A DNA stretch of 64,000 nucleotides from Physcomitrium patens (taxonomy: Eukaryota; Streptophyta; Bryopsida; Funariales; Funariaceae): positions 3,237,146 through 3,301,145 of the forward strand of contig NC_037269.1 in assembly GCF_000002425.4 (NCBI RefSeq). The letters are read 5' to 3'. A model generated the notes under the pieces. That model searched no databases and was not told the origin of the DNA. It was given only the letters and a program-made list of their open reading frames with translations. Shown here piece by piece: positions 47,150 through 58,951 of the stretch. Made by a program: the position numbers and the translations under genes. Numbering within the stretch: the first letter of the stretch is position 1; every line of letters starts with the position of its first letter.

Positions 47150-48749
47150 TTTCTCAAGTAAGTAAAAAAATATGTCAATATTATATTTATTATTAATCGA
47201 TTGAATTTGTATGATATAATGAAGTTTATGGATGCTATGAAGTAGGAAAAGGCCATTGAAAAGAATAAAAATTACTCATGAAGAATAGAACATGAGATTT
47301 GATTCAACTTCCTTTAAATAAATCTTTAATTGATTGCAAGTTAATGTCCAAAATTATAAATGATGCAATTGATAATATTATAAGATATATGACAAGCTTG
47401 ATTGTTAAAAGATACTCTTAAATTTTTAATATTGGTTTTAATGAAATATTTGGTCTTTTATCCAAATACACAATAATTATAATCATTATAGCAATTAAGG
47501 CAATAATACACTTAAAATGCATCAATAGATGTGAAGATGGCTTTCATGAATAGAGAGTTGAAAAAAAAAAACATCTACATAGATCAACTCCAAGGATTTT
47601 TTGAAGAAGCCAAAGAAAACCTTATTTATACATTGAAGAAATCCTTGTATATTTTCAAGCAATCACTAAAGACATGATACCAATGTATTGACACATTCTT
47701 TATAAATGAGGGCATTGTAAAGAATAAAGATCATCTTTCTATATATGTAATATAATAAAATATATATTTTTTAAAATTTTCAACTTCTATAGTGCTGATG
47801 TAATTATTTTAAATAATACTTTAAATATGATGGATTAGTTAAAAATAAAGTTAAAAAATAAGTATGAAATGATTGATTTGAGAGAAATTTACTATTTTTA
47901 AAGAATGAAGTTTGAAAGAAATTGCACTAATAAGACTATTAAAATGAATCCAAGAGGTATTAAAATGATTCTATATTAAGGAGTGCAAATCTATTGGAAT
48001 ATCTTTAGAAGCCAAATATAAGCTAATGAAGTTCAGAGATGAAGAGTTTATTGAAGTTGAAGGTCAAATATAAGGTATTTCATATAAAACAATAATAAAC
48101 TTACTTATGTATGTAATGGTTGGTACAAGGATATATCTTGCTTATGCAATAAGTATTTTGAGACAAAATATGTCAAATGCTGGACCAATCCATTGGAAAA
48201 CCATTAAAAGGATCATGAAGTACTTAAAAGACATTGTGCACTTCAAATTATGCTTTAGAAGTAATAACATTGATTTACATGGTTATCATAATATGGATAG
48301 AGTAAAATATACAAATGATAGAAGATCAATAATGAAATATGTGTTCTTTATTAGAATAAGAATTATCTTATAGAATTTCAATAGACAACCAATAATTTTA
48401 AGATCTATAATTGAACCAGAATACATGGTTATAAGCCATGGTACAATGGAGGCATTTTGGCTAAGATAAGTTTAAGAAGATATTGGACTTGTGTAATTGG
48501 AAGCAACTTTAATGGAATGTGATAATAAAAGGTACATTTTTTTTGCAAAAAATCCAAAAAAAAATTCAAGAACTAAGCTTATTGATATTCAACATCACTT
48601 CATATGAGAGAAGATTGAAATGGGAGTAATTAATATGAGATATTGTATAACAAAAGACATAATTCCTAATTTATTGACAAAGTCATTAATAAAGGATAAA
48701 CATTATATGTTGAGAAAGGCATTAAGATTGAAAGCCTTTGACCAATAAC
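47150..48749 (+). pseudogene. Copia reverse transcriptase and RNase H remnant
   Basis: Decayed RT blocks include the region after 47540 (frame pieces resembling NGELKEEIYIDQ and QGFFEEAKENL), YSADVIILNN near 47786 for the YVDD motif, and DLREIYYF.RMKFERN. The RNase H part (48107-48745) reads NAGPIHWKTIKRIMKYLK, YTNDRRSIMKYVFF, EPEYMVISHGTMEAFWL, DIQHHFI and LLTKSLIKDKHYMLRKA. That order is the standard copia C-terminus. Frameshifts and stops are many. Confidence 0.75.
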
Positions 48750-49252
48750 AAAGTAGAAATATTAAAATAAATAGATAAAAATAAAAATAGAATAATTTAT
48801 TTTATAAAAGATATTATCTTAAATAAATTATTAATGGTCAAAAGGTTGTTTCTTGATATGTAAAAATGACTTCCAATAAAGAAAGGACAAGATCAAGAGT
48901 CAAGATACAAAATCAAAAAGATAAAAGATCTATTAGAAAATATTTAGAAATTGGATAAGAATATAAAGTATATATTATAAAATATCCTTATAGCAGGTGA
49001 GATGAAAAAAGATCTTAGAAGTATAAAAATATATGCTAAAATATATCTTAATAAAAAATAAGATGTCAAAGAATATATTTGATATATCTTTTGATGAATA
49101 TAAAATTTAATGGATGGAAATTATTAATAAAGAGAACAACCACCACATATAAGTGATAGATGTTGGAAGTGAAAGTCATCTTATTCTACACTTCTTTTTG
49201 TTTGCAACTTGATTGATGCTATATGTTGAAACTTCTAACTTGTATTTTTTCA
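48750..49252 (+). repeat. 3' LTR of the copia relic
   Basis: Aligns with the 5' LTR at 40825 and ends at a TTTTTTCA (49245-49252). It starts shortly after the RNase H tail; the exact first base is uncertain. Confidence 0.65.
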
Positions 49253-49289
49253 ATTCTTTTTTAGAATCCTATTCTTCTAAATTATATCT

Positions 49290-49760
49290 TTTTTGTCCTA
49301 GAAGTTTGAAGATGGATAACTTACAAATGAAAGATTTTAAAAATTGGCCTAGATAAAATGAGACTGAATTCTCTTAAAGTTCTAAAACCTTTTGAGTTTA
49401 TAGTAATATGAATTCTATCACAAAGTAGGATAAAATAAACTAGAATAAAATCAAACAGAATAAAATAGAATAGAAAATAAAAGACAAAATAAGGCAAAAG
49501 AAAATAAAACAAAACAGAATAAAAAATACAAACCTAAATTTATTGAGAGAAAGAAATCAAACCCATATCTGACCAAATGTTCCAAATGGCGTCGATCATT
49601 CTTATTTATATTTTGTTCTACCATCCTGGAACTTTCTAGAATATTTTTAATGATAGGTCCTATCAAAATAAGTGCCTTTTTAGAAGGTTCTAGAGATGAA
49701 TCCCACCTAAAAAACCACCTTTAATTCTTCTAAGATATTCTATCATGGGCCCTATATAAA
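49290..49760 (-). mobile_element. Family D LTR fragment, reverse orientation
   Basis: Read on the - strand it aligns with 50790-51345: a TTCTAGAAAGTTCCAGGATG-type block, ATATAAATAAG (likely TATA box), and a T-rich TTCTATTTTATTCTGTTT leader. Together the two form an inverted pair about 1 kb apart. Confidence 0.6.
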
Positions 49761-50789
49761 CCACCAACTTTGCCTCAATTCTAAAAACTTCTAAAAACTT
49801 TCCAAAAATAATCTCAATTACTTATTTTCATATGTTAATAATGCAATTATCTTATCCATGCTCTATTATAATTAATTTCCTTCAATTAATGGAAAACATC
49901 TTTATTTTGCTTGTAATAGTACATCTATATTATTTCTTGACAATTGATGAAGTTTTGTATAAGTTTCTATATTGTATGATGGATGGGATTGTCTTTTTAG
50001 AAGACCTTGTATTAAAGTTGCAGATATCTATTAACACAACAAAGATAGCAATGCTCTAAAATAATATCTACTTCATACTTTTGTTGGTCATCAATCACAA
50101 TCAGTGGTGGTCATGGTTGGTATTGGTTTGAGAAGCATCTTAATTTAATATAAAATTCCTTAAGTTGTAAAATATGGACGACTTGATGAATCCAAATATC
50201 TAGCAAAAGTTCAAGGCAGTATACAATATCAAAAATCAATGCATTAATGTGAAAAGATCTAAGCCATTGAGGTGCGAATTTATTATAGATTAATGTAGCA
50301 AGTGAAAAGTTAGCATTGAAGAATAATACGTGTTAATTTTTTTTGGAAGATCTTATGTTATTTGTGGTTATCCACATATTTCTTCTATTGAAACTAAGTA
50401 GTAAGGAGGCAATGCAGTGCCTCCTATAAAACAATTGTAAACCATTATATAAACTCTTCTATTATTGAGTTGTTAGTATTGATGGAATAATGGAAAGTTG
50501 TTGGTATAATTGGATGCTAATTGGTATTAAAGAAGAATAGTGAATAACTAGTACTTACTTGAATACTATCATTATAAGTAAATTCCAAGGACGTCAAATA
50601 TTCATCCTAGTCATTATGGTGAATTTCTACAAATTCTATTAGAAATCATCCAAAGTCCAATTTGCATGCTTCATTTGTCTATCTGTTTGAAAATGGAAGG
50701 TCACGGATATGATAAGCCATGTATCAAGTAGCTTAAACATGGATCTGTTAAAATTTTTTCATAAAGCACAGATGTTATAAGGTATAAAT
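49761..50789. other. AT-rich stretch between inverted family D LTRs
   Basis: No assignable domain. Short + frames around 50,100-50,700 have a retroelement-like composition but no motif that I can name. Confidence 0.4.
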
Positions 50790-51345
50790 AAGATAATTAT
50801 ATAGATAATTAGAACCATGGAAGTTTCTAGAATTGAAGTTAGGTCAGTGGACCAAGTAGGATCCATTGTAGAATACTCTAAAAAAGATTTAAGGTAGTTA
50901 TTTATGTAGAGCCCATCATAGAACCTTCTAAAAGAAAGGTTAGGATGGTTATCTAAGTAGGATCCACTATAGAACCTTCTAAAAAAGAAATTTAAGGTGA
51001 TTATCTAGGTAGAATCCACCACCTAGGAATATTTTAGAAAGTCCAAGGTGGTAGGATAAGGTATAAATAGGACTAGCTAAGACCTTTTGGGATATTTGAT
51101 TAGGTATGACTTTGGATCCTTTTCCTTAGTAAAATTTGATTCTACATCTTTCTATTCAGATTTGTTGTGTTTTATTTCTATTTTCTTAGTTTCATCTTTC
51201 ATGTCCTATTTTGTTTAGTTTTGTTCAATTTTATTTTACTTTTTTTGTTCTATTTTGTGAAGAGACTTTATATTATTATAAATTGGAAGGATCTTGGATT
51301 TTTGAGATAGTTTAGTCTTATTTTATTAATATCAAAGTGAGTATT
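50790..51345 (+). mobile_element. Family D LTR, probable 5' LTR of the large gypsy element
   Basis: Precedes a gypsy gag frame that begins near 51,480. It contains ATAAGGTATAAATAGGAC (TATA-like, near 51056) and a T-rich leader. Repeated GTTATCTA.GTAG.ATCCA words upstream (50,880-51,020) suggest short internal direct repeats. The exact ends were not fixed. Confidence 0.55.
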
Positions 51346-51479
51346 AGACTGTTTACTTTTGGTAGTATGTCAATAGTCATTATTTAGTCCACAACTAGTT
51401 CTTGTGATTACACTAGATACTATATTGAGGCTATCACAAGTCACTCTTAAAAAATCAATCGAAAGGTGAGAAAAAATTA

Positions 51480-52044
51480 TAATAGTAGAGTCTAACAGAG
51501 AAATTATAGTATGGGAGATATGGTGGAGCAATCCTAGATGGAGGCTCAAATACAACACCTCTTAGATTAAATAGCTACTTTACAAGGACAAATAGAAGCC
51601 TCAAGGATAAGAGTGTCTACATGTGTTAGCTTGAAATTGAGTAAGCCTAGTACATACTCTAGAACTTCAAGACAAAAAGATGTATGTCAATGGCTCTTTA
51701 ATATACGACAATACCTCTAATTATCTAAACAAATACCAGTGAAGGAATTATATATGCAGCCAACTATTTAAGAGATGCAACAACTATTTGGTAACAACAT
51801 CAAGTTCAAAATTATAGAGCTTAAGGTGGATTTTGTGACTAAATGGAGTTTGAGATCGATCAATGTGGAGAAGATAACATACAATGATTTGGCAAATCTT
51901 ATACAAGCTAGATTGGTGCAAGATTATGTCTTCCAATTGAAGTCCTTATGTCTCCAAATTAATAATATTTTAGAGGTGGAGATGATAGATTGATTCCTAC
52001 AAGGTTTGAAACCTGGAGTCCAATAAGAGATTGAACTAAGGGAT
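51480..52044 (+). pseudogene. Gypsy gag remnant, N-terminal part (family D)
   Basis: The + frame reads IATLQGQIEASR, SLKLSKPSTYSRTSRQKD and QWLFNIRQYL (51,590-51,720), then ARLVQDYVFQLKSLCLQINN and FLQGLKPGVQ (51,905-52,020), the retrotransposon gag order. It stops at GAACTAAGGGAT (Glu-Leu-Arg-Asp) because a family A element is inserted, and resumes at 56002 with GAT CCA CAA TCT TTC AAA GAG (DPQSFKE). Confidence 0.8.
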
Positions 52045-52601
52045 TGTCACAGACATATACAAGTAAGCCAATCATTACATGTATAAGTAGGTAGAAGTAA
52101 GTAAAAGTAAGGAAAAGTAAGTTAATTCTATAGTATTTGATATGAAAGCTTCCTAGAAGCTTTATAGATGCTGCTTTGACTTTATAGATGTCTTTAACTG
52201 ACTTTTTGGATTAGAAACATGGTCAATAAGTTGGCCATGTGCCACATATGTTGTTAGCTTGAAGACCATGTTAACTATGTGGCCCACACATAAAAAAACT
52301 TGCCTTGTAAGTTAAGACATGTGTCCTACAAAGTCAACAAATATTGGAGGTCACATAGAACATCTCCACATAGCTCTTAGTTAGATAGTATATATAGAGA
52401 CAAGAGTGAAGCCCGCTTCACTCTTGTCAACTCCATTCTTGCTTCCAGTCTAGTTTCAAGGGTCTCTAGTTTTCTTTTCTTTTGGTAATAGCCATTCTAG
52501 TTTCTTTTTAATATACATATCAAGTTATTTTTATTTTTTCATCTTTCTTTAAAAGAAGTCTCACTTGTTTATTTGTCTTTATTATGTTCTTATCCTTCAC
52601 A
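52045..52601 (+). repeat. 5' LTR of the deleted family A element
   Basis: TGTCACAG to TCCTTCACA. Contains a TAGTATATATAGAGAC block near 52390 (probable TATA box) followed by a C/T-rich leader (TTCACTCTTGTC). The following AATTGACAAGAATA does not resemble the usual initiator-Met tRNA primer site. Confidence 0.85.
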
Positions 52602-52813
52602 AATTGACAAGAATATACTTACAATATGAGAGCTTTGTCTAATCTTGATTAAAAATGGATTATTCTTTTTTCTTGATAAGACATAAGCATATTAGAAGTT
52701 GCGGATTACCCTCTTTTAAACTCATATTGTCCTTAGTATTTTCTTTGATCTCAAGTTCTCTTTTCTATTTTTTTTGAGCGATATTAGACATTTTCACTTT
52801 TCTAAGTGTTATC

Positions 52814-53862
52814 ATGGCAGAGCTTGCTAAAATGAAGAGTGCAATGACACAAATACAAGAGCAATTGAGGGAGTTAATGCTTATAATGCATCAATTTAAT
52901 TTACTACCACAAAGAACAACAAGATTGGTAAGAAGTGAAGATATAGAAATGATTGGAGCTACTTCAACATCTGCACCAAATCATGTCCTTCATCCTATGG
53001 TGGAACGTCCTTCCAATATTAGAGAACCAAAAATTATCCTACCCGAGAAATTTGATAGCACCAAATTAAAGTTTAGAGGATTTATCAATTAAGTACAACT
53101 TGTGATTGAATTTCAATCTCAAAGCTATCTAATTCCAGGATCACAAGTTAGATTCATTTGTATGCTTCTTTCAGATTTAGCATTATCATAGTTTTTATTT
53201 TTTTTTGAACAACAAGATCCAATATTAGATAAATTAGAAGATTTTTTGGTAGAGTTTCAATCTATGTATGGAGAACATGATGCAATTTGTGTTGCAACCA
53301 ATAAGATCCGTATTTTACGACAAGGCAATTAATCAGTAACGATGTATGCTTCACAATTTTGACAACTTATAATTGATATCAAGTGAGATGATATTACACT
53401 TATTAGCCAATTTCTCTATGGATTACAATATGAGGTAAAAAAATTAATGCTCAACTTACTGTTCATGTAGAAGTCATAGATAGTCGTCCGTTGTCTTCAA
53501 GACATATTATTCATGAAATCCTTCCTATAGAAATAACAACTAATGGTCATAGTAGCTTTATAATATTTAATATCATTAAATCTCTTTCTAATCCAATCAT
53601 TTTAGGTTTATCATGGGTAGAAAAATATAATCCTAAAATAGATTGGACTTTTTTTAGTCTTGACTTTTCTAAAATTATAACTAAGAGTGTAATTAATCAA
53701 GTAGAAAGTCATAAGTCTAGTATAATTAAACCTATATTTGTAGGTGCAAGTGCTTTCTTGCATGCTACAAAAGAAGGATCACCTTGTATCATTTATGCCA
53801 CACCTGTTTCTACTAGTGGAAAGACTTCAAATGGCATTCCAAATCAATATCAAGATTTTTAA
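52814..53862 (+). pseudogene. Family A gag and protease remnant
   Basis: Starts MAELAKMKSAMTQIQEQLRE (coiled-coil-like N-terminus), then a gag body with FVEFQSMYGEHDA near 53250 and several stops. A zinc knuckle is not seen. The protease part (53491-53862) has ITTNGHSSFIIFNIIKSLSN, PIILGLSWVEKYNPKIDW, the typical 'LG..WL...NP.IDW' block of gypsy proteases. A DTG/DSG site is not visible and may be lost. Confidence 0.7.
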
Positions 53863-54250
53863 GATGTATTTGAGAAGAAGAATGCAAATACTCTTTCAGA
53901 ATATCATTCTTATAACTGTTCAATTGACCTTCAAGAAGGAGCACAACCACCATTTGGACCAATCTACAATTTATCTCAAAATGAGTTAGCTCAACTCAAG
54001 GAGTATATTGAAGAGAATTTGGCCAAAAACTTCATACGCCATTCCAAATCTCCAACAGAAGCTCGAATTTTATTTGTGAAGAAAAAAGACAAATCATTGT
54101 AGATGTGTGTCGATTATCAAGGACTCAACAAAATCACTATGAAAAATAGGTACCCGCTACCTTTGATATCTAGATTTTTGGATCAGTTGAATCAAGCTAA
54201 GATCTATACAAAAATAGATCTATGGAGAGTATATAATTTGGTATGCATCA
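53863..54250 (+). pseudogene. Family A reverse transcriptase, N-terminal part only
   Basis: Reads DVFEKKNANTLSEY, then [68 protein letters not shown]. These are the first RT blocks. At about 54,250 the frame jumps to a post-integrase sequence (FANYGYH), so the palm with its YIDD box is deleted. Confidence 0.8.
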
Positions 54251-54880
54251 AACATCTTTCTTTGCTAATTATGGTTATCATCTATGACTTAATACTTTTG
54301 ACTTTTCAAAAGTTGATAATCCTACTACGAAAGATTTGGCAATTCATTTGTCAGAGCTACATGCAACGATGAAGGCGTAGTTAAAAGAAGCTCAAGAACA
54401 ACAAAAGGTCAATGCGGATGTTTATCAAAAAAAACAACCACCATTCCACTTGGGTAATAAGGTATGGCTACTTCGTCACAATATCAAGACCACTCGTCTT
54501 TGTGACAAGTTGAAGTATTGAAGGCTTGGACGATTTTCTATTTCTACACAAATCAATCTAATTGCATATCATTTACATCTACTAGAGTCAATGAAAATCC
54601 ATCCAGTATTTCACGTGTCTCTTCTTGAACAATACAAGATAGTGGATATACCAAGAAGAGGATAAGCTCCACCTCCTCCTATAGAAATAAACAATAATGA
54701 AGAGTTTGAAGTGGAAGAAGTATTAGATTCAAGGCGACACCAAAATAAATTGGAATATCTTGTCCATTGACAAGGATATGATATTAGTGAACGCAAATGG
54801 GAGCCAATAAAGAATCTTACAAATGCAGCAAAGGTAGTGGAGGCTTTTCATCGATGACATCCATCAAAATCAAGATGAAA
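54251..54880 (+). pseudogene. Family A post-integrase region and chromodomain
   Basis: After the deletion join it reads [70 protein letters not shown], then the chromodomain: FEVEEVLDSRR, LEYLVH, GYDISERKWEPIKNLTNA, FHR. It is better kept than the copy at 6497-6907. The aromatic residues expected for histone binding are partly changed. Confidence 0.8.
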
Positions 54881-55422
54881 ACCTTCTTTATAAAAGAAAC
54901 AAGATCTAGGCAAGATATCATTCTACTTTTAATCTTTGTTTGTAGCTTCTTTATAGTTGTGATGATCAAGAGATGGAGAACCAACAACCTGTGGATTCGA
55001 CTTAAGAGCCTTCATTTGCTGACTTACCAGATGAGATATTACGATTGTCTCAACCTTCAAGACGATGCAATCGAGATGAAGATCTTCAAGAACGACATGT
55101 TCTTCCTCAAATATATGGTAAAATACAATGCATTTGGTATTACGACCTTGGAAGGGACTCTTGATGTTTGGTGATTTTACTAGAGGTAGGAACAACTCCT
55201 GATGGTGTTTCAAATGTTTTATTCGAAGGAAGTTATGAAGGCCTCAAAAATGATCAAATAACTGGATGGTCTTCTCGCTCTAGAATGAGACACTATCGAT
55301 AGTTGAAAAGCCCTATAAATCATCTTCAAAGAGAACAAAGATCAAAGTATGTGACAAATACACTTCGTCGTATAATAGATTTCTTCAACATATGATTACC
55401 GCTCTTCATGGAACTCATTCCA

Positions 55423-55443
55423 AAAAAGAGGGGGGGGAGGTAA
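55423..55443 (+). promoter_or_regulatory. Polypurine tract before the family A 3' LTR
   Basis: A run of A and G (AAAAAAGAG, then a G tract, AGGTAA) lies immediately before the 3' LTR start at 55444. In LTR retrotransposons this primes plus-strand synthesis. Its position supports the LTR boundary. Confidence 0.75.
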
Positions 55444-56001
55444 TATCACAGACATATACATGTAAGCCAATAATTACATGTATAAATAGGTAGAAGTAAA
55501 TAAAAATAAAGAAAAGTAAGTTAATTCTGTAGTGTTTGATATGAAAGCTTCTTAAAAGTTTAATAGATGCTACTTTGACTTTATAGGTGTCTTTAATTGA
55601 CTTTTTGGATTAGAAACGTGGTCAACAAGTTGGCCATATGCCACACATGTTGTTAGCTTGAAGACCAAGTTAACTATGTGGCCCACACATAAAAAAACTT
55701 GCCTTGTAAGTCAAGGCATGTGTCCTACGAAGTCAACATATATTGGAAGTCCTATAGAATGTCGCCATGTAGCCTCTAGTTAGATAGTATATATAGAAAC
55801 AAGAGTGAAGCCCTCTTCACTCTTGTTAACCCCATTCTTGCTTCTAGTCTATTTTCAAGAGTCTCTAGTTTTCTTATCTTTTGGCAATAGCCATTCGAGT
55901 TTCTTTTTTAATATACATATCAAGTTATTTCTATTTTTTCATCTTTCTTTGAAAGAAGTCTTACTTGTTTATTTGTCTTTATTATGTTCTTGTCCTTGAT
56001 A
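55444..56001 (+). repeat. 3' LTR of the deleted family A element
   Basis: Aligns along its length with 52045-52601; ends CCTTGATA where the 5' LTR has CCTTCACA, so TG/CA ends have decayed to TA. The visible divergence between the two LTRs shows that the insertion is not recent. Confidence 0.85.
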
Positions 56002-56038
56002 GGGATCCACAATCTTTCAAAGAGGCAATTTTGTGGCA
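56002..56038 (+). pseudogene. Family D gag, short middle piece
   Basis: GAT CCA CAA TCT TTC AAA GAG GCA ATT TTG TGG reads DPQSFKEAILW, the continuation of the gag frame broken at 52044. It is interrupted again after TGGCA by a family C LTR. Confidence 0.75.
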
Positions 56039-57177
56039 TATTTTAATTACTTATAGTATGTAAAAATTAGTTAGAACATATAATATGTTGATAAGTCTTG
56101 GTATATGTTAGAATGGTTAATAGATTAGTTTAAAGAGATTAAATTTAAGAAACTTCATTTTAAGTTTTAATTTTTTGATTTTAGCATTTAAAATAATTAT
56201 AGGACCTAAATGTTTAGTATGAAGTCTTGAGAGGAGATTAGAGCCTAAAGATAAAAATCTTAATAAGTAGGAGGCTTATTGGAAGGGATGAAAGTAAGAC
56301 ATGGATGGATGAAGGTAAGGAATGGAGATCTTCATTCTTATTGATCAAAAGCCATGCCTAATGGGCTTCAAGGTGGTTGCTAGAGGCCTTATTTGGAATT
56401 AAGGTTTTTTTTTCGAGGTCATTTGAGCTTTGGAGGCTGTAGTTAGCAAATTAAGATTTTTGAATATGGATTGGATGAAAATTTTGTGTGATTTGGAGTT
56501 TTTATGAAAGAGTTATTAGCGCTCAAAGTTAAGGTATCAATTTTATACCTACTATCTCTCTTTGGAGCATAACATACGTTTATGGAGAGCAACAAAAGAT
56601 TGGTGACTAGGATTAAAGAGAGTACTTCTTCAACTATACTTTTTATATACTATTTGATGAATTTGGAGTCTAGATAAAGATGTTATACAGAATTGAAGTC
56701 AATGCATCAAAATCAAAGGTAGTAAGTAAGTGATATTATTCATAGTAAAGATTGGAGCCTTATATTGAGTTTTTTGGTTGAATTTTTGGCTCAAACCTTT
56801 TAGAGAAGGTAGATTATTGTATTAAGAAGCTATATATACAAAATTTGTACTATTTGAGTGTTTAATTTGTGAGATATGAAGAAAATTTCATATAGGTGCA
56901 TAAAAACTAGGATTTGAAGCTATTCTTAGGATTTTGGTGATATCTTAAGATCCACAATGAATTTGTAGTTGAAATTTGTTGTAATAGTTTTTAAAAGTAT
57001 ATTAGTACTTTAAATAAAATTTGAATGTGTTTGAATAGTCCAACTAGAAGATATGAGTTTTTGAAGTTCAGAATTAATATTCATAAGGATATTTTAGGAT
57101 TTAGAGGTTTTATCATATTTTGGATGTTTTTAGAAACTTAAGACTTATATATTTAGTGTAATAGTATGTAAAATTAT

Positions 57178-57227
<50 letters not shown>

Positions 57228-57320
57228 AACTTGGTCTTTTTTATTTCAAGGCATGATTGAATAATTATGGGCAGCCAAGAGTCCAGTGCTTTCTTGAGGC
57301 AAACTTTCTCTACCTTCATA
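56039..57320 (+). mobile_element. Family C LTR inside family D gag
   Basis: Aligns with the solo LTR at 3530-4822 in the same orientation, including GGAATGGAGATCTTCATTC near 56319 and a (TA)n tract at 57183-57226. Gag reading resumes after it at about 57329 (AERVDAIDFK). No coding sequence is inside, so it is a solo LTR of about 1.28 kb. The flanking duplication is unclear (TGGCA before, TTGAATTGCA after). Confidence 0.7.
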
Positions 57321-57325
57321 TTGAA

Positions 57326-57631
57326 TTGCAGAAAGAGTTGATGCTATAGATTTCAAAATCATGGACCATGACCTATAGTATGAAGTCTTATGCTGCTATC
57401 TAATATTATAGTACAACAATAAATGCCAATATAGATTGATACCTTACAAGGATCATTGACACTTTAAAATCGACACATATTGGTACAAAAAGGATTATGT
57501 TTCTATTGTCAAGAACCAAGCCGTCATATTTGAGGTTGTCCAAAATGACAAAGTACAAGTATCAACAAGACAATGTGAGTTCAAAGTCTCAAAATTCACC
57601 AAGTTGATAATAAGTTAGAGCAAGAAAATAG
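57326..57631 (+). pseudogene. Family D gag C-terminal part with zinc-knuckle remnant
   Basis: Reads AERVDAIDFKIMDHD in one frame, then at 57498-57539 CFYCQEPSRHI-stop-GC, a gag zinc knuckle with CX2CX5HX3C spacing and a TGA probably from CGA. KVSKFTKL-like text follows. The frame is cut at 57632 by a family B LTR. Confidence 0.7.
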
Positions 57632-58561
57632 TATCATATTGTGATTTGGTTACCATGTGAAAATAATGTGTTTATATATTTAATACATAATATAATAGAC
57701 AATATGGTGAAAGCCATATTAGTAGATTTTTATTGATTATAAGATATAGATAGATTACTACCTCAAAAAGAAATAGTTTAAAATGACTTTTATTAGAATT
57801 TATATAACTTTATTTTCTTTTGATAGTGACTTTGAAGTTGATCTTATTAGTAATAACTTTTAAATATTTAGAGTCACCTTTGTTAGATATTGGTGATCCT
57901 TAAAGTATTATTTTGTTTCTTTTATATAGTTTTTAGGACATATATTGTATAAATCTTGTAAAGAAAAGAATTAGAGAGGGATTTTGGTAGCAAAAAAGAT
58001 AGTTAAGGCACCCATATGAATGAATGGAGATAGATGATATAAATCTCTATTCCTATTGGTAAAAAATCATGACCAATGGGCTTCAAAGAGGTTGCTTGAG
58101 GCCATATTAGGAGTAAGGATTACACTTTTGGACCATTCGAGCTTTTGGAGGTTAGAATCAGTAGGTTGAGGTTTTTGGCTATGATTTTAGTACAAATTTT
58201 AATTCAATTGAAGTTTTTATGAAGGAGATATAGATGCTCAAATTTGAGGTGTCAATTTTTTATCTACTGTCACTCTTTTGAATATAATACATGCATATAG
58301 AAGGCAATAGAAGATTGGTAACTATGATTACAGAGAACACTTTTTTGGCTACAAGTTTGGCATACTATTTAATGGATTTCAAGTTTGGATGAAGGATATA
58401 TTGGAGGTTGAAATCACTACTTAAAAATCTAAGTTTAAATTTTGATATATGAATTTCTAAAGTTCAAGAAGAAGAAAATTTTGGAAAAAAAAAAAAATTT
58501 TGACGAGATTTTATTATAAATTGAGCATTTTACACAAAGTAAAGGGATTTTTTGGAAGTCA

Positions 58562-58596
<35 letters not shown>

Positions 58597-58951
58597 AAGA
58601 TGGATATATAGAGCTATGGTTAAATTTTGATATAAAGATGAATTTTTGAGAAGAGATTATAGATTTTCTTTGAAATTATTGAAAATATGAAATACCAGTA
58701 AATGGTTAGTTATGATTTGGTATAACCAAGAATGTTAGAAAACTCTTAGATATTTTAGAAAGCCTTATATATAAAACTTTTTAAATATAAAAGGTTTTAT
58801 TAGTATAATATCTTTTTGATATTATAGTATTTATTTATCTTTTATTTTAAAGATTAAATAACTTATTAGAGCTTGGCCAATAAGTTAAAACTAAACTCTC
58901 TACAGCTAGGTACCCAGTGTATTTCCAGATAGAAAATCACACAATATGACA
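57632..58951 (+). mobile_element. Family B LTR inside family D gag/protease
   Basis: Starts TATCATATTGTGATTTGG (decayed TGTCGTGTTGTGG of the copy at 5170-6496) and ends ACACAATATGACA. Length 1320 bp, no coding sequence. A (TA)n tract lies at 58563-58594. The flanks ATAG and GATA do not match, so no target duplication was found. Confidence 0.75.

Larger units (their letters stand above)
40825..49252 (+). mobile_element. Ty1/copia LTR retrotransposon relic
   Basis: Two similar LTRs in direct orientation (40825 to about 41315 and about 48750-49252) flank a decayed gag-pol in the copia order gag, protease, integrase, reverse transcriptase, RNase H. Integrase before RT excludes gypsy. The LTRs share AGATATTAT, GGTCAAAGGTTTGT-like and TTGGAAGT.A blocks in order. 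Stops are scattered throughout and a 2.7 kb insert interrupts it. A target duplication was not resolved. Confidence 0.8.
52045..56001 (+). mobile_element. Family A chromovirus, internally deleted, with both LTRs
   Basis: A 3957-bp element with LTRs of 557 and 558 bp, starting TGTCACAGAC (5') and TATCACAGAC (3'). It is flanked by GGGAT on both sides (52040-52044 and 56002-56006). Removing it rejoins the host gag frame as ELRDPQSFKE. Inside, gag, protease and the start of RT are joined directly to the post-integrase region and chromodomain, so the RT active site, RNase H and integrase are missing. It must have moved, if at all after the deletion, with enzymes from intact relatives. Confidence 0.9.

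Noticed and set aside
4689-58594. (TA)n tracts as CRISPR-like or regulatory arrays
   Set aside because: They are simple AT microsatellites scattered in spacers and LTRs; no repeat-spacer structure exists and the DNA is nuclear plant.
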